Assembly (NCBI RefSeq): GCF_008033235.1
Contig: NZ_CP042432.1
Coordinates: forward strand, 868,001 to 932,000
Length of the DNA stretch: 64,000 bases
Origin: Anseongella ginsenosidimutans
GTDB lineage: Bacteria; Bacteroidota; Bacteroidia; Sphingobacteriales; Sphingobacteriaceae
Reading direction: 5' to 3'
The translations under genes were made by a program, and so were the position numbers. The number at the start of each line of letters is the position of its first letter. Positions within the stretch are counted from its first letter, which is position 1. Under the pieces are notes generated by a model. It ran no database searches. It was given only the letters and a program-made list of their open reading frames with translations, and was not told the origin of the DNA. Positions 1 through 9,286 of this stretch are shown here, one piece after another.

Positions 1-1032
1 CGCTTTGACCCGGGGGCAACTGCCGCTTTTGACAGTATAAAAAATATGCCCGAAGTGGCTTTGTACTCGGAGACCCTGGAGGAAAAGGCCCTGCTGCGCT
101 ATGACCGAAGCCAGCATATAGCCACCTTAAAAGGAGTAAGCGAAGATTACCTGGCCAGCCATTCCTTTGATTCCACGATTGTCAAGGGGAAGGCCGTACT
201 GCGGTCGGATTCCCTTAATTATGCGATTATCGGGAGCGGCGTGGAATACTACCTGGGAATAAACGTGGCCGGCGAAAACGATCTGCCGGTAAGCGTCTTT
301 ACTCCCAGGCGGGGCCGGTCCGCCGGCTTGAGCCTGGCCCCTGCCGGGGACTTCCGGCAGGAAGAGATCTATGTTTCGGGGGTATTTGCCGTGCAGCAGG
401 AGTTTGATGAAAAATATGCACTGGTGCCGCTTCGCTTTATCAGGAACCTCCTGGACGAACCCCGCCGCGTAGGCGCTGTGGAACTGATGCTGAAAGAAGG
501 GACCGATACGGAAGCCTTCAAGTCAGGTTTGAGAGAAATGCTTGGCAAGGCGTTTACGGTAAAAGACCGTTATGAACAAAATGCCCTGCTGCACCAGCTG
601 CTCAATTCGGAAAAATGGATGGTGTACATTATTCTCACTTTTGTACTGCTGATTGCCATCTGCAATATCATTGGCTCGCTGACCATGCTGGTCATCGACA
701 AGAAAAAAGACATTGCCGTTCTGTTCAGCATGGGCGCCAGTCAGCGGCAGGTGAAAAAGATCTTTATGGCGGAAGGGATGCTGATAGCGCTCGGAGGCTG
801 TCTGGCCGGCTTGCTTACGGGAGGCATTTTTTGTCTTGTTCAGAAAAAATACGGCCTTATCTCCATGGAAGGGGCTTCCTTTATCGACGCCTATCCTGTA
901 GTGCTTAAAGCCGGCGACTTCCTGCTGGTTTTTGCGACGGTCTTTCTTATTGCCTTCCTGGCTTCCTGGTTCTCTACCCGCCAGAGCCTTAGAAACTTCG
1001 GGAATATCCGGGACGAACTCGCCGTTCAGTAA
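1..1032 (+). CDS. FtsX-family ABC transporter permease, C-terminal part (LolC/LolE-like)
   Basis: The reading frame is open from the first base of the window, so the gene starts upstream and only its last 343 residues are seen. The visible part is a periplasmic domain of about 200 residues, then three hydrophobic segments near residues 208-230, 255-275 and 300-320 (window numbering). The stretch VIDKKKDIAVLFSMGAS after the first of these is the usual FtsX/LolE signature. Such permeases work in the inner membrane, many of them moving lipoproteins to the outer membrane. The missing N-terminus prevents a choice between LolC/E and other MacB-like permeases. Family assignment is firm, substrate is inferred. 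Confidence 0.8.
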   Translation, partial: RFDPGATAAFDSIKNMPEVALYSETLEEKALLRYDRSQHIATLKGVSEDYLASHSFDSTIVKGKAVLRSDSLNYAIIGSGVEYYLGINVAGENDLPVSVFTPRRGRSAGLSLAPAGDFRQEEIYVSGVFAVQQEFDEKYALVPLRFIRNLLDEPRRVGAVELMLKEGTDTEAFKSGLREMLGKAFTVKDRYEQNALLHQLLNSEKWMVYIILTFVLLIAICNIIGSLTMLVIDKKKDIAVLFSMGASQRQVKKIFMAEGMLIALGGCLAGLLTGGIFCLVQKKYGLISMEGASFIDAYPVVLKAGDFLLVFATVFLIAFLASWFSTRQSLRNFGNIRDELAVQ

Positions 1033-1110
1033 GATATTCATTTTAGTTTTAAAACTTATGGCTATAGGAATTTTCTTTTGCTTTTTGTTTTTTGTCGCTA
1101 ATTTTAACGT

Positions 1111-1737
1111 ATGGAAAACAATGAAGTTAATGAAGCAGCGCCTAGGTACTATCCAAGGATGACCGCGGAAGAATACCTGGAATGGGAAAGAGGCCAGGAG
1201 TTCAAACATGAATACCATGACGGCGAGATCGTTGTCATGCAGGGAGCGGCTCTTAATCACAATTACGTGAATATGAATCTGATCGGGCCCATTGCCATGC
1301 ATCTGAGGGATAAACCTTGTGATGTGTTTGCGAATGATCTCAGAACGGAGGCCAAAGCGGCAAATTCCTATTATTACCCGGATATTGCCATCGTATGCGG
1401 CGAGCCTGATTCGCCGGATGAAAAACGGGATATGATCTGCAACCCGGCAGTAGTAATAGAAGTGCTTTCTCCGTCCACGAGGTTTTATGACATTCACCGG
1501 AAAAAGCCGTCTTATATGCTTTTGCCTTCCCTGAAAGAATATATTATGGTGGATTCAACGTCTGTCATGGTCAATACTATCCGGAAAAAGCCTGCTGACT
1601 CCCTGGAAAGCGGCGCCTGGGAAAGCGATGTATTAAAAGACCTGTCCGGCCAACTTACTATACCCACGATAGGCCTGTCCATTCCGCTCTCCGAAATTTA
1701 CCGGAAAGTGGATTTTAACCGGCGTTCCAGGCTTTGA
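1111..1737 (+). CDS. Uma2 family protein (DUF820, PD-(D/E)XK-like fold)
   Basis: A 208-residue protein with the Uma2 hallmarks: an N-terminal MTAEEYLEWE segment, the central PDIAIVCGEP strand, and VVIEVLSPST, which supply the Asp and Glu of a PD-(D/E)XK-type site. Uma2 proteins are widespread and often multicopy. Their fold resembles restriction endonucleases but no substrate is established. The ATG at 1111 sits 78 bases after the permease gene. An overlapping frame (932-1162) is ignored because it runs back into the permease. No partner gene adjoins it that would suggest a toxin or defence role. Confidence 0.8.
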   Translation: MENNEVNEAAPRYYPRMTAEEYLEWERGQEFKHEYHDGEIVVMQGAALNHNYVNMNLIGPIAMHLRDKPCDVFANDLRTEAKAANSYYYPDIAIVCGEPDSPDEKRDMICNPAVVIEVLSPSTRFYDIHRKKPSYMLLPSLKEYIMVDSTSVMVNTIRKKPADSLESGAWESDVLKDLSGQLTIPTIGLSIPLSEIYRKVDFNRRSRL

Positions 1738-1755
1738 CGGGAGCGCAATGCAAGT

Positions 1756-2720
1756 TTAATAGATCCGGCCGGGCACCAGGTAATGCTGCACGTAATCGCG
1801 TACTCCTTCTTCCAGGGAATGGAACGCTTTATCATAACCCGCCGAGCGCAGTTTGTTCATTTCGGCTTCGGTAAAATACTGGTATTTATCGCGGATATCC
1901 TCCGGAGTGTCTATAAATTCAATATTTTCGGGACGATCCATTGCGCTGAATGCAGCGCGGACCAGGTCAAGGAACGTTCGCGCTTTACCGCTGCCAAGGT
2001 TGTAAATGCCGGACGGCTTCCGGTGAAGCATAAAGAAAAACAATACATCCACCACGTCCTTTACGTAAATGAAATCCCGCTGCTGCTCCCCATCGCGAAA
2101 ATCAGGATGGTGGGATCGGAACAGCTTCATTTTGCCGGTTTCCCCAATCTGCTTAAAGGCATGGAATACCACCGAGGCCATACGTCCCTTGTGGTATTCG
2201 TTGGGGCCGTACACGTTGAAAAACTTGATTCCCGCCCAGAAAAAAGGTTTTCGTTCCTGCTTCACCGCCCATTTATCAAATTCGTTTTTCGAATCTCCAT
2301 AAGGGTTCAGGGTTGGAGCCGTTCTACTATTTCATGACTGTCCGTATAACCATGCTCGCCCAAGCCGTAAGTAGCGGCCGAAGAAGCATAAACCAGCGGC
2401 AGGCCGAATTCCACGCATAGTTTCCATACTTCCTTGCTATATTGAAGATTCAGGAGGTCGAGCAGCGTTTTATCCGATTCGGTAGTATCGGTGCGTGCGC
2501 CCAGGTGAAAGACAAACTGGACCAGCAGCTGGTTGTCCCGCAGCCATTTAATGAAATACTTCCTGTCAATGCACTGTGAGTACCGTTTGCCCTCAAAATT
2601 CCGGTTCTTCTGCGGTTGGGAGAAGTCGTCGACCAATACCAGGTCATAATAGCCCTCCTCGTTCAACTTAGTAACCATGCTGCTGCCTATAAATCCAGCC
2701 GCACCCGTGATAACGATCAT
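1756..2720 (-). CDS. hldD: ADP-L-glycero-D-manno-heptose 6-epimerase, interrupted by a -1 frameshift
   Basis: HldD converts ADP-D-glycero-D-manno-heptose to the L-glycero form for the LPS inner core. The first piece (2307-2720) begins with the NAD-binding motif TGAAGFIGS and carries the SSAATYG segment. The second (down to 1756) contains FFNVYGPNEYHKGRM and QQRDFIYVKDVV. The first frame stops right after EIVERLQP. One extra G in the GGG run at 2310-2312 (+ strand) would continue it as LNPYGDSKNEFDKWAVKQERKPFF, joining the pieces (321 residues in all). This is exactly what the family has there, including the YxxxK-like region. Both halves are well conserved, so a sequencing error is more likely than decay. 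Confidence 0.85.
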
Positions 2721-2731
2721 ATGAATAATTT

Positions 2732-3634
2732 TTAACCGGCTGCAAAAACGGGCTGCGTTACCGGTTCGATAAGCCCTTTCTTCGCAGCCATGTCGAACAA
2801 TACCTCCACAGCCCGGCGTCCTTCAGGCCCCAAATCTACTGAATACTTATTTACATACAATTCAATATGCCGGTACATAACGGTCTCATCCATTTCCTGG
2901 GCATGGGAACGGATAAATGCCAGCCCCGAGGAGGGATTAGCAAATGCATATTCAATGCTGCGGCGGATCAGCCTGTCTGCTTTGGCCTGAATTTCCGGAC
3001 GGATAGCTCTTTTCACCATGATACCACCCAGCGGAATAGGGCAGCCTGTTTCCTTTTCCCAGAATTCGCCAAGATCCATGACTTTTCGCAGGCCTTTTTC
3101 TTCATACGTAAAGCGATTCTCATGGATGATCAGGCCCAGGTCTATTTCGCCCTTTAACAGGGCTTCCTCAATGCCTGAAAAAACCATTTCCTTCTTGTGT
3201 TTCGCTTCCGGGAAGGCCAGACTTAGCAAAAAATTAGCAGTAGTATAGTGACCGGGTATGCCAATCATTTTATCCTGAAGGCCGGCAGGCTGGGCGGAAC
3301 TTTCGGCAAGCGGAAGATTGCCGTCCCCGGGGATATCCCGATTAGTACTAGGGCTTATATTTGCGCCCGGAGCGGTGATCAGCAGCGGGCCTACGCCAAA
3401 GCCAAGCGCGCTGCCGGCATTGAGCAGGACATAATCTGAGATCACATGCGCAAAAGCATAATAGCTCAGCTTGGTGATGTCCAGCTCTCCGCGAAAAGCT
3501 TTCCTGTTCAGCGTTTCTACGTCGTCGTAAAAAACCTCGAATTCGAGTCCTTCTGTATCGATCTTTCCGTGGATAAGCGCATCGAAAATAAAGGTATCAT
3601 TAGGGCAGGGAGAAAATCCAAGACTTAGTTTCAT
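2732..3634 (-). CDS. mqnD: 1,4-dihydroxy-6-naphthoate synthase
   Basis: MqnD cleaves cyclic de-hypoxanthinyl futalosine to 1,4-dihydroxy-6-naphthoate in the futalosine route to menaquinone. The protein starts LGFSPCPNDTFIF, the typical MqnD opening, followed by KLSYYAFAHV and the PGHYTTANFLLSLAFP motif of the periplasmic-binding-protein-like fold. It is 300 residues, a little long for the family. The surplus is an insert of about 30 residues (roughly 97-125) rich in Ser, Asn, Gly and Pro just before IGIPGHYTT. The mqnB gene lies upstream on the same strand, about 115 bases away, so two steps of one pathway are clustered. Confidence 0.93.
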   Translation of the reverse strand: MKLSLGFSPCPNDTFIFDALIHGKIDTEGLEFEVFYDDVETLNRKAFRGELDITKLSYYAFAHVISDYVLLNAGSALGFGVGPLLITAPGANISPSTNRDIPGDGNLPLAESSAQPAGLQDKMIGIPGHYTTANFLLSLAFPEAKHKKEMVFSGIEEALLKGEIDLGLIIHENRFTYEEKGLRKVMDLGEFWEKETGCPIPLGGIMVKRAIRPEIQAKADRLIRRSIEYAFANPSSGLAFIRSHAQEMDETVMYRHIELYVNKYSVDLGPEGRRAVEVLFDMAAKKGLIEPVTQPVFAAG

Positions 3635-3673
3635 TTATCCATAGTTTATCGCTTTGAGCCCATTAACGGCTTT

Positions 3674-3697
3674 CGGCCTTATTCTCGTGTAAGGCCG
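3674..3697. repeat. short inverted repeat between mqnB and mqnD
   Basis: An 8-base stem CGGCCTTA / TAAGGCCG flanks an 8-base loop in the gap between the two mqn genes. There is no T-tract after it on either strand, so it does not look like a terminator. It could be an RNA processing or stability element in a joint mqnB-mqnD transcript. Confidence 0.35.
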
Positions 3698-3750
3698 CAA
3701 ATTGCTGATCGAAACACTTACAGCTTCAGGGCAAGCCTCAGCTGTAAAAC

Positions 3751-4479
3751 CTAATCTGCATCGTCCGCAGGGCTGCTGCTGTATTCCTCAACAATCCGGG
3801 TCAGGGCCGCACTCAGCTCTTTAACAGCAAGGGGGATGTTCCAGTTTTCCCGGTTGCGTTTTTCAACATAATTGGAAATGGCTCTCAGCTGCAGGCATTT
3901 TATCCCTTCGCTCATGCAAACATAGAAAAAGCCGGCGCCTTCCATACTTTCGGTAATTGCCGGAAGGCGGGAACGTATTGCTTCAATGCTGGATTCCTTA
4001 CCATGCACGGTATTTACGGTAAGCCCTTCCGCTTCCTGCCATCCGGGATGGCGGAAATCGTTTACCAGTTTCCCGTTTTTGAACGGCGGCGTTTCCGCTC
4101 CTGTCATGCCAAGCCGGAAAATATCCAGAAAATCCTCCCCGTCTTCCGCCCCGCTTTCCGCCCCAAGGTCGGCGAAGCTGTCGCTTACCACCTGGACTAC
4201 GGCTCCAAGGGGCAGCGCCCGGTCAAAACTGCCGGCAATTCCGGCGTTAATAACCAAATCATAGGTATATTTCTGCAGGGCTTTTGTCAAATGATAAATG
4301 GTGGCAGGCGTTCCCACTCCTGTAACCAGCACGTAAACCGCAGTACCTTGCGCCGGCGCGGTCCCTTTTAAAAACACTTCCTCCGGGATACCGGGCACGA
4401 ATGCCCCTGAATCCAACGCTCCTTCATTAAGGAAGGGTGCAATCTCCGCCTTCGTAGCCGATACGATCAGTATGTTCAT
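3751..4479 (-). CDS. mqnB: Futalosine hydrolase
   Basis: MqnB removes hypoxanthine from futalosine in the futalosine pathway of menaquinone synthesis. The 242-residue protein belongs to the nucleoside phosphorylase/5'-methylthioadenosine nucleosidase fold. It has an N-terminal ILIVSATKAEI strand, GVGTPATIYHLT, the INAGIAGSF phosphate/ribose loop and the ESMEGAGFFYVC segment that contacts the ribose. The VSDSFADLGAE segment is typical of the MqnB subfamily. Its ATG is 63 bases from that of divergent queD, so the two share an upstream region. With mqnD next door the assignment is secure. Confidence 0.93.
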   Translation of the reverse strand: MNILIVSATKAEIAPFLNEGALDSGAFVPGIPEEVFLKGTAPAQGTAVYVLVTGVGTPATIYHLTKALQKYTYDLVINAGIAGSFDRALPLGAVVQVVSDSFADLGAESGAEDGEDFLDIFRLGMTGAETPPFKNGKLVNDFRHPGWQEAEGLTVNTVHGKESSIEAIRSRLPAITESMEGAGFFYVCMSEGIKCLQLRAISNYVEKRNRENWNIPLAVKELSAALTRIVEEYSSSPADDAD

Positions 4480-4542
4480 CTTATGCTCATTTCGTCGGCT
4501 GAATTTAAGGTATTAATTTTTATTCCGATATTTGCAGGACGT

Positions 4543-4944
4543 ATGATACTCGTCACTCGAAAAGAACACTTTAACGCTGCCCACAAGCTTGAGAACCCCG
4601 ACTGGACAGACGAAAAGAATCGCGAAATTTTTGGGAAATGTGCCAATAAGAACTGGCATGGGCATAATTATCAGCTTTTTGTGACGGTTAAGGGGGAGCC
4701 CGATCCTGAAACAGGCTACGTTACTGACCTTAAGAAATTAAGTACCATTATCCGGGAACACATTATTGAAAAGGTGGACCACAAAAACCTGAACCTGGAT
4801 GTGGACTTTATGCAGGGAGTTCTCGCTTCTACTGAAAACCTGGCAATTGCCATCTGGGATCAGCTTGAACGGCATATTGACGGATTGCATTGCGTTCGGC
4901 TGTACGAAACGGAGAATAATTTTGTAGAATATTTTGGGAAATAA
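4543..4944 (+). CDS. queD: 6-pyruvoyl-tetrahydropterin synthase / 6-carboxytetrahydropterin synthase family protein
   Basis: A 133-residue protein of the PTPS/QueD family, which converts 7,8-dihydroneopterin triphosphate to 6-carboxy- or 6-pyruvoyl-tetrahydropterin. The zinc-binding histidines are in HFNAAH and WHGHNY, and the catalytic Cys lies just before the second ([10 protein letters not shown]). DLKKL and VDHKNLNLD are also conserved. The start is placed at the ATG at 4543, since the family normally opens with a short strand such as [10 protein letters not shown]; the longer frame from 4483 adds non-homologous residues. GTP cyclohydrolase I follows 7 bases downstream and supplies its substrate. 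Queuosine versus pterin cofactor synthesis cannot be decided here. Confidence 0.85.
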   Translation: MILVTRKEHFNAAHKLENPDWTDEKNREIFGKCANKNWHGHNYQLFVTVKGEPDPETGYVTDLKKLSTIIREHIIEKVDHKNLNLDVDFMQGVLASTENLAIAIWDQLERHIDGLHCVRLYETENNFVEYFGK

Positions 4945-4951
4945 AGAATCC

Positions 4952-5596
4952 ATGGACGATAAAAACATTGAAGGTCAGCTGCTTGACGAGCTGGAAATGG
5001 ACGGTTACCAGAAAATTGACCGCTATAATACCCACAAGATCAAGCAACTCGCTGATAAATACAGGGAAATCCTGAAGGATATCGGTGAAGACCCCACGCG
5101 CCCGGGACTGCTAAATACGCCCGAACGCGTAGCCAAGGCGCTGCTTTATTTCACTCATGGCTACGATATGGACCCTGCCGGGATCATCCGGTCAGCCCTG
5201 TTCGAAGAAGAGTACAGCCAGATGGTCATCGTAAAAGACATAGAGCTTTATTCCCTTTGCGAACATCATATGGTGCCTTTTTTTGGTAAGGCTCATATTG
5301 CCTATATCCCCAAAGGAAAAATTGTGGGGCTTAGCAAAATACCCCGGGTGGTGGACGTTTTTGCCCGCCGCCTCCAAGTCCAGGAACGACTGACCAACGA
5401 TATAAAAGATTGCCTGCATAACACCCTGCAGCCTGCGGGAGTAGCGGTAGTCATTGAATGTACCCACTTGTGTATGTGCATGAGAGGGGTGCAAAAACAG
5501 AATTCTGTGACCACCACCTCTGCCTTCACGGGAGAGTTCGCCAAGGAAACCACCAGGGCCGAGTTTATGCGTTTAATTTCAGCCAACCTCGTATAA
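4952..5596 (+). CDS. folE: GTP cyclohydrolase I
   Basis: FolE makes 7,8-dihydroneopterin triphosphate from GTP for folate and deazapurine/pterin pathways. The 214-residue protein has [19 protein letters not shown] near residue 45, the zinc ligands in [10 protein letters not shown] and the [10 protein letters not shown] segment, and [20 protein letters not shown] in between. The start is set at the ATG at 4952, just after queD ends at 4944. A TTG six codons earlier overlaps queD and is less likely. The queD-folE-fabD genes run together on this strand with only a few bases between them. Confidence 0.95.
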   Translation: MDDKNIEGQLLDELEMDGYQKIDRYNTHKIKQLADKYREILKDIGEDPTRPGLLNTPERVAKALLYFTHGYDMDPAGIIRSALFEEEYSQMVIVKDIELYSLCEHHMVPFFGKAHIAYIPKGKIVGLSKIPRVVDVFARRLQVQERLTNDIKDCLHNTLQPAGVAVVIECTHLCMCMRGVQKQNSVTTTSAFTGEFAKETTRAEFMRLISANLV

Positions 5597-5599
5597 TCG

Positions 5600-6474
5600 A
5601 TGAAAGCATATTTATTTCCCGGACAGGGAGCCCAGTTTACAGGCATGGGAAAGGAGCTGTATGAAAACTCCCCCAGGCAAAGGAACTTTTTGAACACGGA
5701 AACGATATAATCGGCTTCCGGATAACCGATATCATGTTTTCCGGGACGGAAGACGCCCTCAAACAGACAAATGTAACGCAGCCCGCGATCTTTCTCCATT
5801 CGGTAGCGCTTGCCCGGTCAGCAGGGGCCGCCTTCGATCCTGCGATGGCCGCGGGCCATTCCCTGGGAGAATTTTCAGCGCTGGTCGCCGCCGGCGCCCT
5901 TTCTTTTGAAGACGGCCTGCAACTGGTCATTGCCCGGGCCAACGCCATGCAGAAAGCCTGTGAGAAGCAACCTTCCTCCATGGCGGCCATACTTGGCCTG
6001 GAGGATAAGATCGTAGAAGATATTTGTTCCGGAATTCAGGAAACGGTGGTACCGGCCAACTATAACTGTCCCGGCCAGCTGGTTATCTCGGGAACCGTCG
6101 AAGGCGTAGAAGAGGCTTGCAGAAAACTAACCGAAGCAGGTGCCCGCAGGGCGGTGATCCTGAGTGTCGGCGGCGCTTTCCATTCCCCGCTGATGGAGCC
6201 GGCCAGGGGCGAGTTGGAAAAAGCTATCCAGGATACCTCCTTTACCCGCCCGGTTTGCCCGGTTTATCAGAATATTACGGCACAGCCAGCCAGTGACCCC
6301 GATATCATAAAAAAGAACCTGGTTGCTCAATTGACAGGCCCGGTAAGATGGACCCAAACGATCCTGAATATGATCGCCGGAGGGGCGGATGCGTTTATTG
6401 AAACAGGCCCCGGGAATGTGCTGCAGGGGTTGGTCAGGAAAACCGACCGCTCAGTAAGCGCGGCGGCCATTTAG
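5600..6474 (+). CDS. fabD: Malonyl CoA-acyl carrier protein transacylase, interrupted by a -1 frameshift
   Basis: FabD loads malonyl groups onto acyl carrier protein and starts type II fatty acid synthesis. The ATG at 5600 opens MKAYLFPGQGAQFTGMG, the standard N-terminus, but this frame ends at about 5708. The rest, with the nucleophile motif GHSLGE, the FHSPLM histidine and the VYQN segment, is in another frame. One extra C in the C5 run at 5670-5674 gives NSPQAKELFEHGNDII and joins the halves into about 291 residues, the normal length. FabD is generally essential and the rest is intact, so a base-calling error is the likely cause. It follows folE by 3 bases. Confidence 0.88.
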
Positions 6475-6555
6475 AGCTAGTTTACCGAAACTGCCGGGAA
6501 GCGAAAAGGATTTTCTGTCCGGGTAAGCAGCTGCATATGCCCGCGGAGGAAGGTT

Positions 6556-7476
6556 TTAGCGGAGCGAGAATTTGCCTTCGCCGATCCTGCGGCCGCTGGT
6601 GAACAGATGCACGTTGTAAAGGCCTTTCTCCAGGTTATTCTCACGCGGCAGTTCCACCGCGTATACCGGGTTAGCCCGGGAATAAAAGATCGTTGTCTTG
6701 GCGGTGCAGGCAACGGATTCCCCGTTCGGGTCGTTAAAGGCAGGGGTGCCATTTCCGATGGCTTCCAGCAACTTTCCATTCGGATCAAAGATCCGGAAGT
6801 AAATTTCCCGTTCACCTTCTTCAGCTACCTGGTTGGGGTAAAAAGAAAATTCTATCCGCAGTTTATTCGCCCGGATGGCCCTGGATGTTTGATCTTCGTA
6901 TTCCCTCCCATCGTCCATGCGGGAATAAAATGTAATAATATGCACCTTCTCCGTTTCCAGTAGGGCAGCTTCGGAAATTTTTTCCGTTAACTCCACGTTC
7001 CTGGTAGCCAATTCCCGGTTTCTTTGCTGCTCAACGTCCACTTTTGACCGCAAATCCTCGTTTTCAGCGAGTAATTTGCTCTTTTGCTTCTTGAGTGATC
7101 CTATCTCCGCCAGGTAAGCGCCTACGTAATTGCGGAGCCCTACTACCTCAGACTTGGCCTGCTGAAGTTGCCTGGCAGTAAGTTTGTTGTTTTGCAGCGC
7201 TTCCTGCAGCTGGGTGATCTTCTCTTTCAGCTGAGCCTGACGTGTCCTCAATTCGGCGCTCAGATCCAGGTTGAGGCTGTTCACCTTGTCCAGTTCGGTT
7301 TTCAGCTTGTTCAACTCCTGCCGGAGGAAGGCTTTCTCTTCCCGGATAGTGATCAGATTGCTTTTGGCATCATCCCGGGTAAGGAATAAATATGCATTTC
7401 CTGCTAAAAGTAACGCGATGATGCCTAATAATATATATATAGTAGCGCTTGTTCCGCTTTTAATACCGGTATCCAT
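6556..7476 (-). CDS. Membrane-anchored coiled-coil protein, function unknown
   Basis: I do not recognise a named family. The 306-residue protein has a short N-terminal cytoplasmic tail and one membrane helix at about residues 13-32. A long coiled coil follows from about 35 to 170, with heptads rich in Leu, Glu, Lys and Gln. The C-terminal domain of about 130 residues is predicted to be beta-rich and includes YFRIFDPNGKLLEAIG and LEKGLYNVHLFTSGRRIGEGKF. The topology (one helix, then a coiled-coil stalk ending in a sandwich-like domain) suggests a structural or scaffold role in the envelope. It stands alone, facing away from the next gene. Confidence 0.6.
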   Translation of the reverse strand: MDTGIKSGTSATIYILLGIIALLLAGNAYLFLTRDDAKSNLITIREEKAFLRQELNKLKTELDKVNSLNLDLSAELRTRQAQLKEKITQLQEALQNNKLTARQLQQAKSEVVGLRNYVGAYLAEIGSLKKQKSKLLAENEDLRSKVDVEQQRNRELATRNVELTEKISEAALLETEKVHIITFYSRMDDGREYEDQTSRAIRANKLRIEFSFYPNQVAEEGEREIYFRIFDPNGKLLEAIGNGTPAFNDPNGESVACTAKTTIFYSRANPVYAVELPRENNLEKGLYNVHLFTSGRRIGEGKFSLR

Positions 7477-7719
7477 CTTGGTCGCTCTCTGCCTGTGAAT
7501 CAGTTTCTCACAAACATTTGTTTAATGTTAACTGCTTATTAACAATTATTATACCAGCCCCCTGCAGCCTGCGGAGGCACGTATCCGGTGTATCATGGGG
7601 AATTTTTTCCATTGTCAAGGCCCTCCTTTTCCATGCTTCTTCCCGGAAGCTTCCCCGCAGGCTCCCCCCGGAATTATTGGAAATAAATTTGTTTCTTTGA
7701 CCGGACAAACAAGGGACAG
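7477..7719. other. Intergenic region between divergent genes
   Basis: A 243-base gap separates the coiled-coil protein gene and the GH10-like gene, which are divergent, so both promoters should lie here. A TAAATTTG near 7690 matches the Bacteroidota -7 element but has no TTTG at the proper distance. I see no RNA gene. Confidence 0.4.
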
Positions 7720-9233
7720 ATGATCAGGAGAGTATTTGCAGTAATATTGCTATTAAGCGGGATTTTCAAGGGCAGCGCGCAGGAACTTCCGCCGAAAAGG
7801 GAACTAAGGGGCGTATGGATCGCTACCGTTGCAAATATAGACTGGCCAAGCGAACAGGGCCTTTCCACGCAGGCACAAAAACTTGAATTCACCAGGATGC
7901 TGGATGAGCATGAGAAAACCGGGATCAACGCCTTATTTGTTCAGGTGCGGCCTTCGGCCGACGCCTTCTATGCGGAGGGGCGCGAGCCCTGGTCACAATG
8001 GCTTACGGGCGAGCAGGGGCAGGCGCCCAGCCCCTTCTATGATCCCCTGGAATTCATGATTAAAGAAGCGCATAAACGGGGCATGGAATTACATGCCTGG
8101 TTTAATCCATACCGTGCCGTCTTTCATGCAAACGGCCCGGTGGCTCCTGATCACATCACCCGTCGTAAACCCGAATGGTTCTTTAACTACGATGGAAAAA
8201 AGCTCTTTAATCCCGGCATTCCCGAAGCCCGCGAGTATATTGTACAAGTGATCATGGACGTAGTGCGTAACTATGATATAGACGGGGTGCATTTTGACGA
8301 CTACTTTTACCCTTACCCTGCCCGGGGAGAACATATTCCGGATGCCGCCCTTTACCGGAGATACGCTTCCAGCGGTATGAGCCTGGACGACTGGCGCCGG
8401 GAAAATGTGAACCTGCTGATCCGGGAACTCCAGGATAGCATCAATGGGGAAAAACCCTGGCTCAAATTCGGCATAAGCCCGTTCGGCATTTGGAAGAATC
8501 TGGACCAGGACTTCAATGGTTCCGATACGGACGGAAGCTCATCGTATTATAACCAGTTTGCTGACAGCCGCCGCTGGCTTGAAGAAGGCTGGATAGACTA
8601 TATTGTTCCCCAGATCTATTTCCCGTTCGGACACAGCCGGGCGGCCTATGACAACCTGGTGCTTTGGTGGTCTGAAAATTCTTTTGACAAGCACCTGTAT
8701 ATAGGGCTGGGGGCGTACCGGATAACAGAATGGGGTAACCGGAGGCAAATGCCAAGGCAACTGAATTATGCGCGGAAGTATAGCGAAGTAGGCGGAGTCG
8801 TATTTTTCAGCTCCAAATCCCTGATCCGGAACCCGCTGGGATTCGCTGACTCCCTGCAGGCGAATTATTTCCATTACCCGGCCCTTCCCCTGCGATGCCG
8901 TGGAAAGACCATATAGCGCCTTTGCCTCCGGAAGAACCCCGGCTGGAAATAAACCCGGCCGAAGGCGTGCAGTTGTCCTGGAAGGCTCCCGCCGCCGCTG
9001 CAGACGGGGACCTTGCCAGGGGTTATGTGATCTACCGCTTTAAGCAGGGCGAATCACTCAGTATTGATGACCCGCGCCACATTCTCAATATCCAGTTCGG
9101 GGAAACCTCCTTTACGGACAATACTGCCCGCCGGAATGAAGATTACGTGTATGTAATCACTTCCCTTGACCGTCTGAGCAATGAAAGCACGGCTCGCTGC
9201 CGAATCAGCACACAATCTTTAAAGATTGAATAA
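7720..9233 (+). CDS. GH10-like (DUF187/GHL10) family hydrolase with C-terminal fibronectin-like domain, interrupted by a -1 frameshift
   Basis: A secreted glycosyl hydrolase-like protein. An N-terminal signal peptide (to about residue 22) is followed by LRGVWIATVANIDWPS, the conserved start of the GHL10 TIM barrel. Further on come DGVHFDDYFYPYP, which carries the acidic residues, and DYIVPQIYFPFGH. The barrel frame ends at about 8916. The next frame (8895-9233) encodes a fibronectin type III-like module (ARGYVIYRF, DNTARRNEDYVYVITSLD), usual at the end of these proteins. One extra C in the CCCC at 8887-8890 yields YPALPPAMPWKDH and one protein of 504 residues. The substrate is not established; related proteins are linked to envelope glycans. 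Confidence 0.82.
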
Positions 9234-9242
9234 GACTTCTTT

Positions 9243-9286
9243 CGGGGAACCGCGTTAAATCAATCGGGGACCCGCGTTAAATCAAT
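9243..9286. repeat. 22-base tandem duplication
   Basis: Two adjacent 22-base copies (9243-9264 and 9265-9286) differ at one position and share CCGCGTTAAATCAAT. The second copy runs into the stop codon of the M16 peptidase gene. It looks like a recent local duplication in the convergent gap. Confidence 0.8.

Noticed and set aside
523-1497. 324-codon minus-strand ORF
   Set aside because: It lies opposite the FtsX-type permease and Uma2 genes; its translation has no family features and is explained by the reverse frame of those genes.
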